From Maea johnstoni (lineage: Eukaryota > Annelida > Polychaeta > Spionida > Magelonidae): 64,000 nt of DNA. This document shows positions 1-8,600 of the stretch, piece by piece. The position numbers were made by a program, and so were the translations under genes. The stretch lies in contig OZ012691.1 of NCBI GenBank assembly GCA_963942565.1, positions 12,347,322 to 12,411,321 of the forward strand, in the 5' to 3' direction. The stretch's first letter is position 1; each line of letters opens with the position of its first letter. A model generated the notes under the pieces. It was not told the origin of the DNA, ran no database searches, and saw nothing but the letters and a program-made list of their open reading frames with translations.

Positions 1-143
1 GCATCAGAATTTGATGTTCTTTATACAAGCACAACTGAACATGGAGGAGGTTGAGATGTCGGCTATGCTCTAAATCTTGTCACCACTCCTCTAATTGCTG
101 ATTATGGGTAGAGGAATAGTTTTGATGGTTGATGGTAAATGCC

Positions 144-176
144 TTATGCTACTGCACCAGGGACTTTCTGCAGGAT
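144..176 (-). CDS. FLOT2: FLOT2 coding exon 9 (terminal)
   Basis: Ten codons plus TAA encoding [10 protein letters not shown]. It follows a strong T-rich tract and TCAG acceptor at 177-178, in phase 0 with exon 8. Length and position match the vertebrate tail after DLSK (IPLIKKATG...). A second in-frame acceptor 9 nt further in would give KVPGAVA only. No transcript evidence is available. Confidence 0.8.
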   Translation of the reverse strand: MLQKVPGAVA

Positions 177-2606
177 CTGAAAAAAACAAAAAAAGAGTGC
201 ATAGGGATGAGAAATTAAATCATACGCATGAGTAAGTTCCTAGTTATAAATGTTGGGCCCTGAAATGTAAAAATTTGTTCAATGGTTACACATCATTTGA
301 CACCACACTGCCTTGGGTTTGATATGATTAACTAGAACTATCACTAGAATATGTTATGTGTTAGATCAGAACCATTGCTAGAATCTGTTTGAGTTGTATG
401 TTTAACATAATTAACCAGAGCAGTCAGTGCAATCCGTAAGTTGGATGTTTAACATGATTAACTAGAACAGCCACAAGGATCTACATGTGTTAGATCAGAA
501 CCATTGCTAGAATCTGTTTGAGTTGTATGTTTAACATAATTAACCAGAGCAGTCAGTGCAATCCGTAAGTTGGATGTTTAACATGATTAACTAGAACAGC
601 CACAAGGATCTACATGTGTTAGATCAGAACCATTGCTAGAATCTGTTTGAGTTGTATGTTTAACATAATTAACCAGAGCAGTCAGTGCAATCTGTAAGTT
701 GGATGTTTAACATGATTAACTAGAACAGTCACAAGGATCTACATGCGTTAGATAAGAATTATTGCTGGAATTAAAAGTTGGATGTTTGAAGTGATTAACT
801 GTAACTATCACTAAAATCTGTTAGACCAGAACTGTTGCTAAAATCTCTTTGAGTTGGATGTTTGACATGATTAACCAGAACTATCACTAGAATCTTGATG
901 TGTTAGATCAGAACCATTGATATAATCTGTAAGAGTTGGATGTTTGACATGATTAACTAGAACTATCATTAGAATCTTAACGTTTTAATTCTATCATCAG
1001 AACTATTGCTAGAATTAAGAGTTGGATGTTTGACATGATTAACTAGAACTATCATTAGAATCTTAATGTTTTAATTCTATCATCAGAACTATTGCTAGAA
1101 TTAAGAGTTGGATGTTTGACATGATTAACTAGAACTATCATTAGAATCTTAATGTTTTAATTCTATCATCAGAACTATTGCTAGAATTAAGAGTTGGATG
1201 TTTGACATGATTAACTTGAGCTATCATTAGAATCTATATGCGTTAGATCAGAACTATTGCTAGAATTAAGAGTTCGATATTTGACATAATTTCTAGAACT
1301 GTCACTAGAATCTATATGCGTTAGATCAGAACTATTGCTAGAAGAGTTCGATATTTGACACGATTTTCTAGAACTGTCACTAGAATCTATAGGCTTTAGA
1401 TTGGAACCATTGCTAGACTCTGATGGAGATGGATGTTTGGCAAGATTTACTATAACCATCACTATCTCTAGAACTCTATGGCCCTTACCTTGCTGAGGTC
1501 CACTCCGGTCAGTGCCTGTATGGCGGGTGGCATGTTGCTGACCAGCCGGCTGACCTCGGCCGTAGTGCGGTCATCTCCCAGCAGTACTATGTTGTCAGTC
1601 TTAGCCAGAGGAGCGGCAACTTCGGCAGCAACCTGAAAACAGAGAGAGAGAGAGAATAAATATTGTTTCATAAAGTACCTTAGTAACATGCATCTCTAAA
1701 CCTTGAGGGCCACAGAGAGGATTAAATAAATCATTTGTATTGCTGGAACAACAAATCAATAAAATCAATTAATTGATTATTTTGCCATTATTTCCGATTG
1801 ATCACTCATTAAAACAAATGATCAATTATTTTTGAATATGTTCTCTGCTAATGTGGTCAGACTTTCCATTCAAAAGGTCCTTATTTAACATGAAAACCAT
1901 GCATTTAAGTAAATGATGATTGTAACAAACATGGACTATACGTTCCTGACCATTAATCATAAAAGATTTTGAGGTAATCAGCCATATATCGGACACTGGC
2001 AAATGGGCATATTAACATTAAGAAAAATCCATTATAATCGATTAATATATCTAAAATTTGGACGATTAATCGAGTTGAAATTTTCCAAGGATTCCCAGCA
2101 CTACATATTTGACTGTGTAACACACTTTCTAAGTTAGATCTAAACTGGCGGTCTAAGCTGCCGCCACAAACTGTACGCAGTCTCTCACCACTGCCTGGGT
2201 TTGAATCTCGGACTGGGCATGTGAGAAAGTTGCTAGTGACTTGGGGTTAGGTGGTGGTTTTCGCCGGGTGCTCCGGTTTCCTCCACTACTTACAACTGGC
2301 TAGTCACAAATTAGCCACAAAATGGCATAAATGAGACGATAAGCAAAAATTCAGAAAAAAATTCACTCACCTTTGGTAAAGTCTCTAGTACCAGGCTGAG
2401 CATAGCTGCGTTTCCATACTGTTTGTATGCGGAGGCCTTTAGCCTCATTCGCTCGGCCTCCGCCTTACCGACGGCCTCTATGGCCGAGGCATCAGCGCCA
2501 CCTACCAAACGGATCTTCTCGGCATCAGCACGGGCAGCTTCCACAACCACAGTCCTGAAGAGAACAATCAACAATCACATCATGTAACATGTCACACAAT
2601 TATTTA

Positions 2607-2693
<87 letters not shown>

Positions 2694-5600
2694 AAACAAA
2701 TACTTATATAAATACTATGGTAATTAAAATATGGTGACTCCTGGCCACTGTCATCATTTTTAAACATTGCGCATAAGGTACGGTGCGGTACGGTATAGGT
2801 ACCAAAGAAATGGTACTGTTAATGGTATTTTATTGCATTATCACCTTATAATTCTTTTTGTGAATAGTAATGTTTAGGATCCTGGACAATCCCTAATATA
2901 TGATTAGGGAATATAACTTCACAGTGGTAAGTATCATTAAGAGTACCGTCAAATGTACTAGTACCAGTAAAGGTAACTCTTAACATTATGCAACCTGCAG
3001 AACCCTTATGATATAGCAGCCTATGCCTACCTCTGTCCCTCAGCGATCTGCTCCACCCTGTAGGCCTCGGCCTCGGCTGGTCTCCTGACCGTCGCAATCA
3101 GCTCCTTCTCCTTACGCATGATCTCCTTCTCTTCAACATTGATCTGCTTCTTTCGCTCAACGACCTCAATCTCTATCTCCTCGCTACGGATCTTCTGTTT
3201 TTCCTTGGCTGCCTGGAGCTCATAGGCAAGCTCAGACTCGGCTTTCTACAACAGAAATAAAAGGACCTGAGTAGACATTACATTAGGAGTAACTTATTTA
3301 TATACATTAATGCTTCAGAGATCCTCTAGAAATTGTTGTATGGATTAAAGATACTTTTGACAAAACCTCCCAGAATGAAAATAACTTACTATGCTTTTGC
3401 TTCAAGGTTTTCATCAAAAAAGTGTGACATACAGGCAACTCTGTTTAATCCGGACATGTGTAATCCGGATTTTCGTCTAAACCGGACAGAATGGAAGGTT
3501 CCGGTCCCTTCCTATACATATAACTCCTTTACACATGATCCAGATTTAGCCTAATCCGGACAGAAATTTAAGGTCCACTTCAGTCCAGATTAAGCAGAGT
3601 TGCCTGTATTTTGATTTTCCTAAACTGTCACTGGTTTCCAAAACATGCTTTTCCCTCTAAGACATCATCCAAAATCAAATCTTTTGAGCCATTTTTGGGC
3701 AACTACAGGAATGAAAGGGTCAATTGCAGTGGCATCTGTTGTAACTTACAGCACCATTGACTTCCATATCAAAACTGGCCTTCTGCATCTGGTAGGCTCT
3801 GGAGGAATCGGCGATCTTGGAGTCGGCCATGTAACGGGTGTCCATCCTCGTCTTCTCGCACTCAGCTTCCTGTAACGTCAGAGAGAGGCTCAATGAATAC
3901 ACAAGCAGGAATTAAATGTCTGTACTGTAAAAACAATTCTCAAGATCACAGAAAAACGATGATTCGGCTACACATGATTTCATTGTCACCCGTCAATTGT
4001 CATTTTTGTTCAACTTTACATTCAAATATCAAAACTGCATGAATTAATTAGTTTAAAGAAAATATTAGATGACAAAAGTTAGGGACAATGACAAATGTCA
4101 GGACGTATGCAAATTTGCGCATTTACTAGCAATGAATGTATGAACAGCATCTGGGTGTTGTTGACAATTCTCAGTGCCACTCGCTAAGAACTGCTTACAT
4201 TTCATTAAGCTGATAACATTTGAAGCTGTTCTTGCTTACTGGTTAAGCCAGCATTATGATTATGAGTTTGACACTTTCAAGAGAGATTGGTACCTCCATT
4301 TTTGTACTTCCTTTCAAAAGACTATTTTTCTTTTTTTGATTTCAGCCAAATTGTTCACATTTTAATGTTATACTTAATATCGGTCTAATGTAGCTTTATG
4401 ACTATTTGTCTTTTCACCGCAACTTTGGATTGTGGCAGTTTTCCAGTGCCCCTAAATAGGGCACCCCAACATTTTACAATAGCCAATTTTGGGTGCACCC
4501 AGTTTCTAAATCATGGCTAAGACCCTTCCTAATATCATTATGGAGACTTTACCAAATTACAGCGAGTTTACGGTAATATGATTATGGAGATTTTACCCAC
4601 CCTAATGCTAGCATCCCTGTTGGCCTCAGCCACACCAATATCAGCGTCTCTCTTGACATTGGCGGTCTGCGCGCGGCCGAGTGACATCAGGTACTCGACG
4701 TTATCGTAAACGTCCTTGATGGTGAAGCTGAGGATCTCGATACCCATACGCCCGACGTCAGGGGCGGCCACCTCACGCACAAGCTGGGCGAACTGGTCAC
4801 GGTCCTGGTAGATGGCTTCGACACTAAGAGTACCTAGAGACAATAAAGAAAACTAAATGTAAATTCTCAGTAGTTTGTGACACTTTTTAATAATTACAAT
4901 TTTTATGGGTTGAGGGTGGCCCATGTTATATGAAAATACCAACAAAGCAGAGTAATAGTTGTCCATACTTTGTGAAAGTTACCAGCGATAGATCAAGGGT
5001 GGTCCGTTTTTCCCATTAAATATTTTGCAAAATAAATAATGGCCCAAATTCGTAGGGTGGTCTAAATTTCCGATAAAATGTGAGATTGCCTGATTTTAGA
5101 GGGTTAAAAATCAATTTGACACAAAGAGTACCTAGAAAGAACAAAGATAACTACCGTAAATTCTCAGTACCTTGGGACACTTTTTGATAATTAGAATTTT
5201 ATGGGTCCAGGGTGGCCCATGTTTTTGGAAAATACCTTGATGTTATATCAGCAAGATTTACAGCTAGGTCCATATTTTGTAAAATCGCAACCAGTTGTAG
5301 TTGACGATATATCGCGGGTTGCCCAGATTTCCAATTAATTATTTTGCAAATTAATTATAGTGGCCCAAATTTCTAGGGTGGTCTAAATTTCCGCAAATTA
5401 ACGGTTAATGAGATTACAGGGTTTAAGTCTTGGGGTGGATGGAGAGAAATTCCCTTGTCACTTTTCCAGGAGGGCAATTGAGACAAAATGTGAGGGTTAA
5501 AAATCAATTTAATAGAATATATCAGTTCACTTGCAACTTTGCTAGGATTTTGAAAATAAATGTTTTTGTTCACATTTACAGTACAGTCAGGGACTTAGCC

Positions 5601-8600
5601 AGGACCCGTCCTACCTGTCTTTTGGACAGGTAGTTTCCTAAAAACCTCCTGTTTAGACAGGCAAAAATTTCTATGATGATTTTTCAATTTTGACTTTTGG
5701 GGTTTAATAACCAAATATTTTCCTAACAAACCATCTTCTAGGACATAGTTAAAGTGTAAAATGCCCTTAATGACACAATAGGCTATCAAATGTAGCTGGT
5801 ATAAGGACTTGGAAGTTTATAAGTAGCTAAATCTGGACGAGCAGAAATTTTGAAATTGCTGTTTTGGACAGGCACTTTAAAAATCCTGGCTAAGACCCTG
5901 AGTACAGTTTAGTCCTCTTACTTAAACTATTGGGTCCAGGACTACTCACCAAGAATTGCTCTCAAATGGCCCTCAAGAGTCTGCAGGATAACACGTTCGA
6001 TGTGGTCCTTGGATTTCCCCAGGAACTGTTCACAGGCGGTGTTGAGGAGCTCGGGCTCTGTAATGACCTTGACCTGTGCGACCCCTGTGACGGTCAGGGG
6101 TACACCCTCAGAGGTTTCCACACTCTCACACACGGGATTCAAGGTCATGACCTCCAGAGAGATTCTGAAACACAGGTAGATGAACATTTTAATAGGTGAA
6201 AAAATACAAAACTGTAGAAAAGGAAATTAATTTGAGTGATTTATTCTGACGAACTTTTCTGAGTGGGGTCAGATTGGTATAATGAAAGTCGGATGTATTA
6301 TTCCTGTTGACCATTAGAATATTAACCTTCAATATTGGCTTTTCGGAATTAAAAATCTCGGAAAAGTTGAAAATCATAAATTTGGTTAATTTACACCTCG
6401 GATTAATTTCCTACTCTACAGTATGCTTATCTAGGGTCCTGACTCTTCTTACATTCTATCAATACTCGGAGCTGTTCCCAAACTCTGTCCTTTCTTTATA
6501 TTGACCCTTCAGTGGGCAATATCCCTAACCCATTTGATATTCAAACCTTAACCTTTACTATTTATTACATTTTACAGGCCATTTCATTCATAACATTTCA
6601 AATGTAAGCTGATTCACATATTTGCACCAGTCCTTAATAGGTCTATTTCCTGTATCTGAACATAACGATTTGAGAATTAGAGGAACAAAAGGTAACACAC
6701 AACAATTCATCGTTGCATATTGATGTTTTTTTGTTTTAAAAAAAATATTGTTATATTGTAGTCATATCCTTAGGCCGGGGTTTTAAGAGTGTGTGCCCAA
6801 AATGGGATATCATAAAATCTTTGAGCATCAAATATTTTAAGGGAGACCATAATATCTTCAATTTACAACCATAAGGATGCATTTTCTTGTTAAGAAGCTG
6901 AATAATACCTCAAAGTAATGTCCTAGCATTCACATTGAAGTGAATATTTCAAATAATTAGCTTGAAATTGACAATTCTAGAAACTAATCAGGGGTTGGGT
7001 GTCTAAATGACACCCAAGCGCCCTAGGATTTGGCTGAGACACTGATTGCATTTGTAGCTGCTGATGCCATTGAGGTTATAGCTTCCTTATAATTGCTGTT
7101 GTCATTGTTGTATTTAATTTAGTACTATTATTACTAGTGTTTGTCCGATTGTTCGAACAAGCCGAACAGCGTTCGTTTGTGCCTCCGATTATGATGATCG
7201 AACGCAATTTCACATGTTCGAACAAAAAAACCAACATGGATAAAAATTCTATTCAAAGAAATAGCTGGACTTTCGGTAGTCCTGCCTGTCAGAAAATCTG
7301 AGAAAAAAAGTTTAGTTACCTATTTATTGCCCCACCAAAGAGGAAACACTGCTGGACCGCTCCAGATTCACCTCTCTGAGCGTGCTGAGGCGATGTTACG
7401 ATGCCGCCATTGTTGTTGTGGTTATCGGAACACCATAGCGCAAATGCGCATGACGCAATAACGCTAGTGTGTGTTGATACCGCTAGGTGTCGCGGTACAT
7501 TATGACTAAAGTAAACAGCAATGGCGACACGGAAAACCATGTACACAACTTCGATTATTAATCGGTCATCGGTCGTTCAGATGGACCGATGATCGATCTT
7601 GAAAATTGTGACCGATTCCGAACACTAATTATTACTATTAGCCCTTATGCTACTGGTGGCTAATTTGGCCAATTATACAAAACGATGCAAAAAAAAACCT
7701 GAATAAATGACTGAAACCCTGGCACATGGGTATTCATCTGAGAGTACTCAATGAGAGCTATCCAATGATTACCAACATGACAGGTTTTAGACGGTTCAAA
7801 AATCTTTGCATCCTTGTGCTTTGGACGAAAGCAGTCTCAGCATTAGAAGGGATCGAGTCTTAATAAGCTTACCTCTGGACATCAGTCACCATGCACCATG
7901 CCCATCCCCAGTTGCCAATGATGGTCCTCTTGCTCTCAGCTCCACAGCACCCACCTACACAAAGAAAATACAACAAAATATTAATCATGATCAGGGCTCG
8001 AAATTAACATTTTATCCATGGCGCCCAATTGTATCTTCTAAAGCTACCTAGAGATGTTGTACATTGTATATATAAACCAGTGCGTCTTTGGGCTCCCTGC
8101 AGAAATTTGAGGGAGCCGCAGGAGAATTCAAGGGAGCCCACGGCTCCCAGCACCCCCTAATTTCGAGCCCTGAATGATTAATGACAGCAGAGTCTTAGCC
8201 AGGATTTAGAAACGTTATGTCCAAAATTGGCAATTTCATAAGTTTGGGGCATTCAATTCTTAAAGGGACATCTCACACAATCAACTCAGATAATGACCAT
8301 AAACATGGATCTACTCATTGAAATAAGGTTTATAACAACTTATTCAGTGTCATAGGAATTATTATTTAAATATTGAGGTGACAAATTTCTATAAGATGCT
8401 TTAAATTGGCATTTTTAAAAATCTACTATATTTTTGGGGTGGCCTGAGGGGTTATTTTGTAGGGTTTGGGTGTCCAAATGAAGCCCAGATGCCGTGCTGG
8501 CTAAGATTTTGAATGACAGTACTTATCGGGCCATGACTGGCTTTGTTTCTGAAAAAGCTCTTGGCACATAATATTTTGATGTTAGCAACCATGCAGAATC

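Noticed and set aside
1211-1462. Ser/Asn/Asp-rich open frame on the minus strand
   Set aside because: It is a translation of the 43-bp-based minisatellite in the last FLOT2 intron.
1468-1488. FLOT2 ending by read-through past exon 8 (VRAIEF)
   Set aside because: The donor GTAAGG is good, and a phase-matched terminal exon with a strong acceptor at 144-176 gives a family-like tail. Read-through stays a minor alternative.
2765-2985. GGTACGGTGCGGTACGG and GTACTAGTACCAG motifs as a hAT-F copy
   Set aside because: Motifs resemble hAT-F subterminal text, but no TAGGG ends or TSD could be found.
7316-7546. Open frame of 76 codons, also present at 13988-14218
   Set aside because: Shared only because the two hAT-493 copies are nearly identical; no transposase or other family resemblance.
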